From the NCBI GenBank assembly GCA_026709335.1, contig JAPOTE010000061.1:21634-85633 (forward strand): a stretch of DNA of 64,000 nucleotides. The letters run 5' to 3'. Source of the DNA: Bacteroidota bacterium (GTDB taxonomy: Bacteria > Bacteroidota > Rhodothermia > Rhodothermales > Bin80). A program made the translations under genes and the position numbers. The notes beneath the pieces were generated by a model. That model was not told where the DNA came from. It saw only the letters and a program-made list of their open reading frames with translations, and did no database searches. The first letter of the stretch is position 1; each line of letters starts with the position of its first letter. Shown here one piece after another: positions 24,818 through 33,014 of this stretch.

Positions 24818-25556
24818 TCTTCACTGATGCCCAGAAGTTAAGGAGAACTTCGGGAAGACATGTGTATTGTGAACTCTCCGGGAGGACGGCCAATTGAGCG
24901 TTCGGCCACCTTTCGTGGAGAGTATGTGCAAAGTGAGATGCCGTACTGGTTTCACTAATCAGAATTGGCACAGGCGGAGGCGCAATATTATGCTGAGACA
25001 ATTCAAATGATGCATTGTGAAGGACGAGGCTTTGGCATAGTTGTGGCAGGGATCCTGCAGTCACTACGTGTTCGGGGGCGTCATTGTGGGGAATGCAATG
25101 CCCTGTGAGTTCCATGGTTCTTTCCAGTTTCGGGCAAGAGTCAAATCGAACGTGATATTGATTTTTGGGCTGACAAAATTCTACCAAAATACCACTGGTG
25201 TGTTTTGGATGCAGAAAGAAGATGCGCTTACCGTCGGCCCCGAGGACAGGGGTTTCGGTTAACGGTTGAAATCCTGCCATATGCATGCGTTCAAGCTGTA
25301 ATTGCACATTGGCTACCCTGAATGCAATATGATGAAGCCCTTCTCCCCGTTTTGAAAGAAATTTCGTCACAGCAGAATCTGGACCGAGTGCTTCAAGAAT
25401 CTCAAGACGTGTTCCCTTGCCGTAGAAGCGGATGCGAACCCCTTGTTGATTCAGGTCTTCAGGCAAAGCAGGGGTAGCAAGAGCGAGTTGATTGAGCAGG
25501 TGCTCGGCTTTCTTGCCATCATGTACAGCGAGTCCAATGTGATCAATAGGTAGCAT
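24810..25556 (-). CDS. Methylmalonyl-CoA epimerase-like protein with extra C-terminal domain
   Basis: A 248-residue protein from the ATG at 25556; the 15 codons upstream in frame are not part of the domain. Residues 1-135 are a vicinal-oxygen-chelate domain close to methylmalonyl-CoA epimerase, with metal ligands in IDHIGLAV (His5), GLHHIAFRV and ILVEFCQP. The enzyme interconverts (R)- and (S)-methylmalonyl-CoA in propionate metabolism. The remaining ~110 residues are not part of that family, which normally ends at about 135 residues. They contain a PVPILIS strand, an ERWPNAQLAVLPE segment and a CLPEVLLNFW helix, reminiscent of the C-terminal third of an alpha/beta hydrolase without its nucleophile part. 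No mutase gene is in the window. First gene of the minus-strand run through spmB. Confidence 0.75.
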   Translation of the reverse strand: MLPIDHIGLAVHDGKKAEHLLNQLALATPALPEDLNQQGVRIRFYGKGTRLEILEALGPDSAVTKFLSKRGEGLHHIAFRVANVQLQLERMHMAGFQPLTETPVLGADGKRIFFLHPKHTSGILVEFCQPKNQYHVRFDSCPKLERTMELTGHCIPHNDAPEHVVTAGSLPQLCQSLVLHNASFELSQHNIAPPPVPILISETSTASHFAHTLHERWPNAQLAVLPESSQYTCLPEVLLNFWASVKNG

Positions 25557-25639
25557 GAGATTACAGAAGAGATAACTACAAGTTAAACGATAAAGTATCA
25601 ATTTGCGTCACAATCAGAGATACTGCGTATACACATCCC

Positions 25640-26956
25640 ATGAAAAAAGTGATTCAGGCTGATTTTGAGACATCTACGGATCGCAGCGATGCAATTCAGC
25701 AGCTCTTACGCATTACATATGACGGTGCGTATCGCAGTCTTGTAGATCGGAGTGCAAGCCCAAGAGTGGTTGCACTCGTTTCCACGGTCACGCGCTGGCG
25801 GCGATACCTGCGGTTTCTGCTTCGAAGCTTTTTGAGGAATAAACTTCGGCCAATCCCGCAAGCTTTGGAGCAGCTTCTGCTGCTGGGAATCGCTGAAATA
25901 GTTCTGTTAAATGCTCCACCTCACGCAGTTGTAAACGAAATAGTAAACCTGGCTCGCTCCATGCGATTCTCCACGACATTGACTAACGGGGTGCTCAGGT
26001 CTGTTGTACGTGCGCATGCGAGGCTCCCCGAGCCGGAAACTGGAGATTCTGTACGTGATTTGGCAATTCGTTGGTCACATCCAACCTGGCTCGTTCGTAG
26101 ATATGTAAAACGTTTCAGCGTGGAGGAGGCGGCTGTTCTTTTGCAGCGTAATAATGACCCTCCTGCCTATACCGTTCGCATAAATCAGATCTTCATGGAA
26201 ACAGTACAATTTATAGAAGAGCTTGAAGATCATGGTTTCCAGGCAAACCAGTCGGGTTTACTGGAAGAGTATGTTCATCTCAAATCTTTGGGGCCTCTGA
26301 TTCGAGAAGGTTTCATAGATCGCGGATTGTGTTCTGTGCATGATGAGAGTTCTGGGCTTGTGGTCGCATTACTTGATCCACAGCCCGGTGAAACGATTTT
26401 GGATGCATGTGCAGCTCCCGGAGGGAAGGCTTTAGCAATTGCATGTCGGATGGGTGGGAGCGGGCAATTACACGCATGGGATATTCATCCCAACCGGCTT
26501 CGGAAAGTAGAAGAAATGGCAAAGAAGCAAGGTCTGGAGAATGTTCATACGAGAGCCGTCAATTTTTTGAAGAGTTCGGAGATACAATCGGACCGGGTAC
26601 TTCTGGATGTTCCATGCAGCGGAACCGGGGTTCTGAACAAGCGGGCCGATTTGCGCTGGCGGCGAAGAGAAACAGACCTGATAGAATTGGCCAAGTTACA
26701 ACACGATCTTCTGGATGCTGCTGTGACTCATGTGCGACCAGGTGGTCAACTTGTTTATAGTACCTGTTCCATAGAGCCTGAGGAAAACGAAATGCAGGTA
26801 GATTCGTTTCTGCGCCGTCACTCAAATTTTGTGATTGAGCATGCAGGAGACTTTCTTCCCGCAGCTACGGTCACCCAGGGAGGATATCTGGCTACACTTC
26901 CGCACCGCCATCAAATGGATGGTGCGTTTGCAGCTCGTTTGCGCAGGTGCATGTAA
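25640..26956 (+). CDS. rsmB: 16S rRNA m5C967 methyltransferase RsmB/Sun
   Basis: A 438-residue RNA methyltransferase. The N-terminal 140 residues form a NusB-like domain (LEQLLLLGIAEIVLLNAPPHAVVNEIVNLAR). The C-terminal NOL1/NOP2/Sun domain has the SAM-binding motif LDACAAPGGKA and both catalytic cysteines: Cys326 in DVPCSGTG and Cys376 in STCSIEPEENE. The final FAARLRR end is typical. It methylates a cytosine of 16S rRNA using SAM. It is read divergently from the epimerase gene, with only 83 bases between the starts. Confidence 0.95.
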   Translation: MKKVIQADFETSTDRSDAIQQLLRITYDGAYRSLVDRSASPRVVALVSTVTRWRRYLRFLLRSFLRNKLRPIPQALEQLLLLGIAEIVLLNAPPHAVVNEIVNLARSMRFSTTLTNGVLRSVVRAHARLPEPETGDSVRDLAIRWSHPTWLVRRYVKRFSVEEAAVLLQRNNDPPAYTVRINQIFMETVQFIEELEDHGFQANQSGLLEEYVHLKSLGPLIREGFIDRGLCSVHDESSGLVVALLDPQPGETILDACAAPGGKALAIACRMGGSGQLHAWDIHPNRLRKVEEMAKKQGLENVHTRAVNFLKSSEIQSDRVLLDVPCSGTGVLNKRADLRWRRRETDLIELAKLQHDLLDAAVTHVRPGGQLVYSTCSIEPEENEMQVDSFLRRHSNFVIEHAGDFLPAATVTQGGYLATLPHRHQMDGAFAARLRRCM

Positions 26957-27054
26957 CGCTCTCATGACTTTATCTCAATTCGAGGTGTATTTTCGGGAAA
27001 TGAAAGTGCATGGTTTTTTTATTAACGTGTAGCAAGGGAGGGAGTGCTCACTAT

Positions 27055-27066
27055 ATTCGTACGAAT
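27055..27066. promoter_or_regulatory. Palindrome ATTCGTACGAAT
   Basis: A perfect 12-bp palindrome, 60 bases upstream of the PorV-like start, where an operator would be expected. It shares the ATTyGTACrAAT form with 4047-4058 and 61331-61342. Confidence 0.5.
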
Positions 27067-27126
27067 TGCCCGGATGTCAGTACAAGGGACTCGCGTGTAT
27101 AAGTTTTGATTATAATTCCCATTGAA

Positions 27127-28257
27127 ATGACCGTGCATCGCATTATTCCGACTGTGTTGATCGCATTGGTATACTGTATGCCTGTGTCAGCGCAGCGGGT
27201 TGCCAAATATGGAGCGGATTTTCTGGCGGGAGGTGTGGATGCCCGGGCGCTGGCCATGGGTGGGGCAAATGTTGGGCAGACCCGGAATGTGAATAGTGTA
27301 TACTGGAATCCTGCGGGGTTGGCGCATACAGAGTATCCTGAAGTCGCATACATGCATGCGGAACGTTTTGCAGGTATTGTTTCATTTGATTTTGCAGCAA
27401 TTGCATACCCGGTCACCAGGAATTCTACGGTGGGCTTGAGTTTTTTCCGGAGCGGAGTCAACGACATTAAGAATACGCTCAATGCATGGGATGCGGAGCG
27501 GAATCGGCCCAAAGCAAATCCTGAGACATACATTACAAGTTTTTCTGCCGCTGATATTGCATTTTTGCTTAGTTACGCAAGGAGGTTGAATCAGCGATTC
27601 ACATTTGGTGCATCGGGGAAAATCATCAGGCGCACAATTGGAGATTTTGCAGATGCATGGGGGTACAGCATTGATGCCGGCGCCCAGTGGACAGGTAGCA
27701 GGTTTATGGTTGGAGTACAAGTTCAAGACCTGTCCACAATGCTCCAAAGCTGGAGCGTGAATCCATCCGCATTTTTAATCGAAGGAGTTAATCCAGATTC
27801 AGGAGAGCCTTACACGTTTATTGAGGTATTTGATCAGGATTTGCCGACCGGAGATACATTTATTGTGCTACCGGTTGTTCGGCTCGGTTCGGCTCTGATC
27901 GTACCGGTTGGTACTCGGAGTACGGTGACCCTCGGGTTGGATTTGGATATTGCCTTTGACGGACAGCAGGCCGATGCATTCAATTTGGGAGAAATATCTT
28001 TTCATCCAAGAGGCGGTGCAGAGTTTTCATTTCGAGATCTTGTCGCACTCCGGGCGGGGGGCAATCGGATTTCTCAGACTGACAGTTATGGCCTGGATAT
28101 CGTTCCTTCTGTGGGTACGGGGATACGGCTGGGGCCTTTGTCAATTGATTATGGGTTTGGAGATTTTGGTGGGTTGGTCAGCGATTTAGGGTACTCGCAT
28201 AGAATTTCCGTTCATTTTACTTGGAAGCAGGAGCGATTTCGTCGCCCGCTTGAGTAG
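27127..28257 (+). CDS. PorV/PorQ-like outer-membrane barrel protein
   Basis: A 376-residue protein from the ATG at 27127, chosen because it gives a clean signal peptide (MTVHRIIPTVLIALVYCMPVSAQ); the codons upstream of it disrupt this. The mature start (VAKYGADFLAGGVDARALAMGGANVG) followed by NSVYWNPAGLAH is the hallmark of the PorV/UPF0164 family. That family includes the T9SS attachment-complex barrel PorV and FadL-like transporters. The rest consists of alternating beta strands ending with a barrel strand (HRISVHFTW). Given three T9SS-type cargo proteins in the window, a role in T9SS cargo handling is plausible, but fatty-acid or other transport cannot be excluded. Monocistronic. Confidence 0.85.
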   Translation: MTVHRIIPTVLIALVYCMPVSAQRVAKYGADFLAGGVDARALAMGGANVGQTRNVNSVYWNPAGLAHTEYPEVAYMHAERFAGIVSFDFAAIAYPVTRNSTVGLSFFRSGVNDIKNTLNAWDAERNRPKANPETYITSFSAADIAFLLSYARRLNQRFTFGASGKIIRRTIGDFADAWGYSIDAGAQWTGSRFMVGVQVQDLSTMLQSWSVNPSAFLIEGVNPDSGEPYTFIEVFDQDLPTGDTFIVLPVVRLGSALIVPVGTRSTVTLGLDLDIAFDGQQADAFNLGEISFHPRGGAEFSFRDLVALRAGGNRISQTDSYGLDIVPSVGTGIRLGPLSIDYGFGDFGGLVSDLGYSHRISVHFTWKQERFRRPLE

Positions 28258-28643
28258 TCAACATTGGAGTAATCTGAGGAAACGAATGAACGTGAAATCT
28301 CGGCTGGCGTGATCAAATACGGGAATATGTTTTCGGCTCTTCGTCCATTTTTGTGAAAATTTGATTTTTTTCGAATCTCAATAGGAGGTGGAGGCATCAC
28401 CCTGGAGGTTTGAAGATGAATCTTGTGGTTCGCAGTGTGGTTTTCGATAAAGATTCTTGATGACCTGAAGGCATATCTGCTCAGGATAGATGAGTGCAAC
28501 CCGAGGTATACACGAACAGGCAACAATCAGCAACTGGCAGGAATACTCAACTAAACGCACCCAGGTTAACGCATGAGTGAATTTGGATCTCACGGACGTG
28601 TCTTAATCGGAACCAGCGAAACAGTGCTTCATTCAACCGGGTC
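28258..28643. other. Intergenic, no gene seen
   Basis: 386 bases between the PorV-like gene and the third coiled-coil gene. Open frames on either strand lack protein character. No strong hairpin is seen after the PorV stop. Confidence 0.45.
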
Positions 28644-28988
28644 ATGGAAGATCAACCATTCTCAGAACTTTCGCGATTGTTTCGTGAGGCCGGACTTGAT
28701 CCAGATGGCGCAAACAATCTCACAGAACGCATCATCAACATGGCATCTGCAAATGTATTAGATCGGATTGACACGAGTTATGCCCGCCTGGAATCCAAGC
28801 TTGACGCCAGCAATGCTCAGTTTGGATCGGAACTGAAAACAGTCAGCAAAACTCTTGAATCCAAGATTGATGTTCAGAATTCCAAGATTGATGCTCAGAA
28901 TTCAAAGTACAATACGTTGATTGTAATTTTGAGCTTGTTAGCAGCCACCGGCGTTCTTGGCTTTTTAGCAAACATCTTCGAGTGGTGA
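28644..28988 (+). CDS. Small coiled-coil protein with C-terminal membrane anchor
   Basis: A 114-residue protein. Its N-terminus (MEDQPFSELSRLFREAGLDPDGANNLTERI) is a short soluble helix pair. Then comes a coiled coil (about 40-88; YARLESKLDASNAQFGSELK and SKTLESKIDVQNSKIDAQNSK) and a C-terminal membrane helix (LIVILSLLAATGVLGFLANIF). The IDVQNSK heptad is duplicated at the DNA level. The architecture resembles the 97-residue protein at 18996-19289, and loosely the hendecad protein at 12928-13347. Function is unknown; none of the three has a conserved neighbour here. Confidence 0.65.
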   Translation: MEDQPFSELSRLFREAGLDPDGANNLTERIINMASANVLDRIDTSYARLESKLDASNAQFGSELKTVSKTLESKIDVQNSKIDAQNSKYNTLIVILSLLAATGVLGFLANIFEW

Positions 28989-28997
28989 TTCAGATTG

Positions 28998-29016
28998 ACT
29001 TGCCGTCCGTGCAAGT
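28998..29016 (+). terminator. Weak hairpin after the coiled-coil gene
   Basis: ACTTGC pairs with GCAAGT around seven bases, nine bases after the stop codon. The loop side can also pair as CCGTC/GACGG with downstream bases. No T-run follows. Confidence 0.35.
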
Positions 29017-29216
29017 GAAGACGGTTTTGGAGGTAAGAACAGAGAATGCACTGGCCTGATTTATGCTGAATCCCGTTTGATCATATCATAACCCCGTCAA
29101 AGGACGCTAGACTTGCCATTTTGAACTGATCTGGAGCGGTTTAAGCGGGTTTGAGATTCCGAGTGGTAAAAAAAACAGCACATCAGATTTAAGGGTATCT
29201 GTGAATTTTTTCAAGT

Positions 29217-29257
29217 TTTTCAGAAGTCAAACAGTCGTCCTTTTTGACTTCTGAAAA
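29217..29257. repeat. Perfect 15-bp inverted repeat, 11-base loop
   Basis: TTTTCAGAAGTCAAA is followed 11 bases later by its exact complement TTTGACTTCTGAAAA. It lies mid-gap, well away from both flanking genes, and no T-tract follows the stem on the plus strand (AAAAGGG). It may be a terminator for an unseen small transcript or a remnant of a mobile hairpin. Confidence 0.7.
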
Positions 29258-29595
29258 GGGCAAATTCGCCGACCTTGAATCTTCTTACGAATTCCCAATT
29301 GTTTTTATTTAATTCAATAGGGATGAGTAATCGAATTGCCAGGAGTACGAAATCACCAAATTTTGAGCGCAGGGCCAGGAAAAGTGTGTACAGACCCTAA
29401 ATACGTGTTTTTTTGCCTGAATTAAATGTCCTCGCAACAGGAATACCTTCCAAGATGGTTTTTTTGAGGGTAACTAGAATATAACGCCCCCAAACCATGA
29501 TATACGATTTTCGGGTATTGAACCTGACAGGTGAGAGATAAAAATTCTGACTATTACTCGGCTTTGATTTGTTTTTTTACATAGAATAGTGTATA

Positions 29596-29612
29596 TTTAG
29601 ACTAAATCTAAA
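29596..29612 (+). promoter_or_regulatory. Operator TTTAGACTAAATCTAAA before the haem receptor
   Basis: TTTAGA and TCTAAA form a 6-5-6 dyad ending six bases before the receptor ATG, so a bound repressor would cover the start region. The shape resembles DtxR/MntR-family iron-responsive sites more than a Fur box. Iron or haem control of the receptor/HmuY pair is therefore likely, but the regulator is inferred. Confidence 0.55.
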
Positions 29613-29617
29613 TAAAA

Positions 29618-31786
29618 ATGATAATTCAACGCTTAAGTCAATCTTGGATGGGATTATTATGGACTGTTTGCATACCTGTGTGTTTTTTCGCACTGGCGGC
29701 AAATGCGCAGCAGGCGTCCTCTGATTCTAGTCAGACAGATTCTATGCGTATCGTTCAAATGGATCCTGTGATTGTTACGGCGACTCGTTCCGAGAAAATT
29801 CTTGAAGATGTGGCGGTTCCCACAAGCATCATTACGGTAGATGTCATGGAGCGTGAAGGAGCATTGCGTCTTGGTGATGTACTGGCCAATCAAATGGGTA
29901 TTGCTTTATTTGATGATCATGGCACGGGTATGCAGGTGCAAGGGTTTGCATCTGACTATACGCTCGTTTTGCTGGATGGTGAACCGATGATTGGTCGCAC
30001 GGCAGGTACGCTTGACGTGGATCGGATTAGTGTGAAAGGATTAAGCCATTTGGAAATCGTTCGAGGCCCATCCTCATCACTTTATGGAAGTGAAGCGCTT
30101 GCCGGAGTCGTGAATTTGGTTACAGCGCCGCCTGCGGAAAGCATGCAGGGGGCAGCTAGTTTTCGAATCGGCTCTCATGCCACCTCAGATATGATGCTTC
30201 AGATGGAAGGTGGCCTTAAGCGCACAGGACTCCGGCTTGTTCTGAATCGGTATGCGTCCGGTGGCTATGATTTGACTCCTGCAACCTATGGTCCGACTAC
30301 TCCTTCCTTTGCCGATTGGACAGTTGATCTAAGGAGCCGTTTCGTCATATCTGACCGTATTCGGGTCAGACTCGGTGCCCGCGGAGCGCTGGAAAATCAA
30401 GAGAGTGTATTTGCTTCCGGTACGAATGAATTTCTTGAGGAGCGGTACGACGATGAAGGGAGACGCCTGGAATGGAGTATTCATCCAGAAATTGAACTTC
30501 AGTTAAGTAGCAAATTTCGATTGAATACGACACTCTACGGCACAGGCTATCAGACGGAAACATATCATCGTCGACAGAATGATGGAGCTCTGAATTATGA
30601 AGACAAGTTTGATCAGACACTTGTGAAAGCGGAGATGCAACTGGATATGCTTTGGGGCGCAAAGCATATGACCAACCTAGGAGGTGGAGTGATTGGTGAA
30701 CAGATTGGGGGAAGCAGATATGGGGCAACCAGAGGCGACTCAGGTCCGGAATCAACACAATCGTACTTGTTTGCCCAGCACGAATGGTATCCTTCAGGTT
30801 TGCTTCATTTTAATACGAGTATACGTTTTGATCATCATTCGGATTACACAGGTAGGGTTACCCCGAAATTTGCCGTACTGATTCGCCCTTCAGACAAGAT
30901 ACGCTTGCGTGCAAGTGTAGGCAGTGGCTTCAAGGCACCTGCCTTTCGTCAATTGTATCTGTCTTTCACCAATCCTGCAGGAGGCTATTCTGTATTCGGT
31001 TCACTGCCGATGCTGGCTGGTATCCGCCGACTGGAGGCAGAGGGTCAGATTGAACAGAAATTTTTTGACCTGTCAAAAATGGATCCTTTGAGAGCGGAAA
31101 GTTCAATCGCATTTAATCTAGGAGGCTCCATAGAACCATTCAAGTGGCTCCATGTCCAGGCGAACGTCTTTCATAACAATGTTCGAGATCTGATTGAAAC
31201 CCAGCCAGTGGCCCAAAAAACGAATGGTGCTTTTGTGTACGGTTATTTTAATTTGGCCCGAATCTATACACGCGGAATAGAGCTTGAAACGAAGATTCAG
31301 TCACATCTGACAAGTAATGCTCTGGTTGACATTACACTGGGCTATCAGTTTCTTCAGGCTCGAGATCGCGAAGTTGTTTCTGCATTGAAAGAGGGAACCG
31401 TATTCGGTCGTTACTCGAATGGGCGGGACTACCGGCTCCGTCTCGGGGATTATACGGGTATGTTCGGACGCTCACCCCATTCAGCGTCACTCCGTGCCGC
31501 CTATACCAATACGACTGCTGGTGTGATCGCGAGTATTCATGGCCGCTGGCGGAGCCGTTATGGGTATCGGGATTTGGATGGGAATAATCTGGCCAATCGT
31601 TCGGATGAATTTGTGCCGGACTATGCTGTACTTGGAGTAGCGGTCACCAAAACATTTTCACTTGTCCGGGCAGTTGAGGCAGCTGTTCAGATTGGCTTGG
31701 ATAATGCTTTTGATCACACCTACCCCACGCTGGTGCCATCCCTTCCCGGGCGCAGAGGATATGTATCAGTTCAATTCAACTTTTAA
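29618..31786 (+). CDS. TonB-dependent receptor, likely haem uptake (HmuR-like)
   Basis: A 722-residue outer-membrane receptor. After a signal peptide (to about residue 30, ANAQQ) comes a TonB box region (MDPVIVTATRSEK). The plug domain (about 50-170) carries RLGDVLANQMGIAL, LLDGEPMIGRTAG, IEIVRGP-type HLEIVRGPSSSLYGSEALAGVVNLVT. The rest is a 22-strand barrel ending LPGRRGYVSVQFNF with a terminal Phe. It has no CarboxypepD_reg extension, so it is of the siderophore/haem type rather than SusC. The next gene is an HmuY-like haem-binding lipoprotein and the promoter carries an iron-box-like dyad. Together these point to haem import driven by TonB-ExbBD, which is not in the window. Confidence 0.9.
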   Translation: MIIQRLSQSWMGLLWTVCIPVCFFALAANAQQASSDSSQTDSMRIVQMDPVIVTATRSEKILEDVAVPTSIITVDVMEREGALRLGDVLANQMGIALFDDHGTGMQVQGFASDYTLVLLDGEPMIGRTAGTLDVDRISVKGLSHLEIVRGPSSSLYGSEALAGVVNLVTAPPAESMQGAASFRIGSHATSDMMLQMEGGLKRTGLRLVLNRYASGGYDLTPATYGPTTPSFADWTVDLRSRFVISDRIRVRLGARGALENQESVFASGTNEFLEERYDDEGRRLEWSIHPEIELQLSSKFRLNTTLYGTGYQTETYHRRQNDGALNYEDKFDQTLVKAEMQLDMLWGAKHMTNLGGGVIGEQIGGSRYGATRGDSGPESTQSYLFAQHEWYPSGLLHFNTSIRFDHHSDYTGRVTPKFAVLIRPSDKIRLRASVGSGFKAPAFRQLYLSFTNPAGGYSVFGSLPMLAGIRRLEAEGQIEQKFFDLSKMDPLRAESSIAFNLGGSIEPFKWLHVQANVFHNNVRDLIETQPVAQKTNGAFVYGYFNLARIYTRGIELETKIQSHLTSNALVDITLGYQFLQARDREVVSALKEGTVFGRYSNGRDYRLRLGDYTGMFGRSPHSASLRAAYTNTTAGVIASIHGRWRSRYGYRDLDGNNLANRSDEFVPDYAVLGVAVTKTFSLVRAVEAAVQIGLDNAFDHTYPTLVPSLPGRRGYVSVQFNF

Positions 31787-31892
31787 TAGACTCCCGTTTT
31801 TGAATTCGGGATTCATAGCTCCAGAACTGTGATTCCATAATCATCTCGGAATATGGAATTGCATTTTAAGAACTCTATATCAAACAGATCAA

Positions 31893-32639
31893 ATGATAAA
31901 TATTAAAGAAACGGTGTCTAACTACCGAAATATCCGGTTTATGATGATGGCCTTCATCATCTTTGTCGCGGCATGTGATAGTGCAGATCCAGATCCAGAC
32001 CCCATTCCCCTTGAGACACAGGTAGCTGAGGATGTCCCAGCCGATCCGGCTTCGGGCAGAGATCCAACGACCGGGCGAGCAATTTCAAACAACTTGTTTA
32101 CGCTGTATGATCTTGACGCAAATCAGGTCGTTCTTTCCTCATCTGTAACAGACCCTGCTCAACGTCAGTCGGATTCAACCGGAACGGTATGGGATTTGGG
32201 CTTTAAATCGACTACGATCATCTTCAATGGAGGTAGTAGTGGACCCGGCGAGGCAAGTGCTCAAATCCTTCGACAATCTTTCGATGAGGTAGTCGAGGCA
32301 CCAGCTGCCGGATATATCTCCGATGGAGAGAATGCAGATTGTCCACAAGTTCAAACACCGATAGGTCCAAGGCCAGGTAGTACGCTAGCAATCTGCACAG
32401 GATCTGACAATGGATGGTACAACTATGATTCAAATGCCGGCCTCATCAGTCCAATTCCCGGGCGTACCATTGTAATGAAAACCGCAACGGGAAACTATGC
32501 GTCCCTTCGAATTCTCAGCTATTATCGGGGAAATCCCAATCCTCCAGATACAAATGCTCCCTCACGTTATTATACGTTTGAGTTCATCATACAGACTGAC
32601 GGATCACGTGATCTTCGTAATACGGTCTCTATGAAATGA
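31893..32639 (+). CDS. hmuY: HmuY-like haem-binding lipoprotein
   Basis: A 248-residue lipoprotein with signal and lipobox VAAC (Cys28). It carries the HmuY-family core: VWDLGFKSTTIIFNGGSSG, GWYNYDSNAGLISPIPGRT, then TIVMKTATGNYASLRILSYY and PSRYYTFEFIIQTDGSRDL. HmuY of Porphyromonas captures haem at the cell surface and passes it to a TonB receptor. The adjacent receptor gene (106-base gap) supports this role. The haem-ligating residues in this divergent member cannot be assigned by eye. An acidic/Pro-rich linker (DPDPDPIP) follows the lipid anchor. Confidence 0.88.
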   Translation: MINIKETVSNYRNIRFMMMAFIIFVAACDSADPDPDPIPLETQVAEDVPADPASGRDPTTGRAISNNLFTLYDLDANQVVLSSSVTDPAQRQSDSTGTVWDLGFKSTTIIFNGGSSGPGEASAQILRQSFDEVVEAPAAGYISDGENADCPQVQTPIGPRPGSTLAICTGSDNGWYNYDSNAGLISPIPGRTIVMKTATGNYASLRILSYYRGNPNPPDTNAPSRYYTFEFIIQTDGSRDLRNTVSMK

Positions 32640-32658
32640 CGATTCAAAACGCTAAATA

Positions 32659-32674
32659 CTATACCCGGGTATAG
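32659..32674. terminator. 16-bp palindrome after the HmuY-like gene
   Basis: CTATACCCGGGTATAG is a perfect palindrome 19 bases after the stop codon. It can form a compact stem but lacks a T-tract, like other gene-end hairpins in this window. Confidence 0.45.
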
Positions 32675-32887
32675 ACTCTGGATTGCTTTGATGTTCTCTT
32701 GGCAGCCCGTGGGCAAAGTCTGTCGTAAAAAAGGGAAAGCTTAGATTGACTGAAAATCGTTAGTCTTTGTTATCAAAACGCTTAAATTCGTTGCTTGCAG
32801 TACGTTTTGCTTGTCAAATGTGCAAATTCAGCATCAAAAACTACTGTCCAAATTTATCTGGCTGGGGTTGTTAAGATTCGGAGTGGA

Positions 32888-32940
32888 GAAATATTCATGC
32901 AGCTCCAGACAGGATCCAGAGGGGAACGTGTGAATATTTC
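32888..32940. repeat. Inverted repeat, 10-bp arms, 33-base spacer
   Basis: GAAATATTCA (32888-32897) and TGAATATTTC (32931-32940) are exact complements. The spacer includes short G runs. This could be a small folded RNA, a regulator site for the SNF2 gene when it was intact, or an insertion scar. Confidence 0.5.
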
Positions 32941-33014
32941 AGATAGCGAAGTATAGAGTAACTTCAACGCGTGTGTGATCATTCCAAAGGGCTCACATAG
33001 GTGTAAGTGATTGA

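Larger units (their letters stand above)
28989..29595. other. Intergenic with two hairpins, no gene seen
   Basis: About 600 bases before the haem receptor. A 6-bp stem (28998-29016) lies just after the coiled-coil stop and a perfect 15-bp stem at 29217-29257. The remainder is A/T-rich with long T and A runs and no gene that I can support. Confidence 0.5.
32640..33014. other. Intergenic between the haem genes and the SNF2 remnant
   Basis: This gap holds a perfect palindrome CTATACCCGGGTATAG at 32659-32674 and an inverted repeat with 10-bp arms at 32888-32940. I see no gene. Confidence 0.5.
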
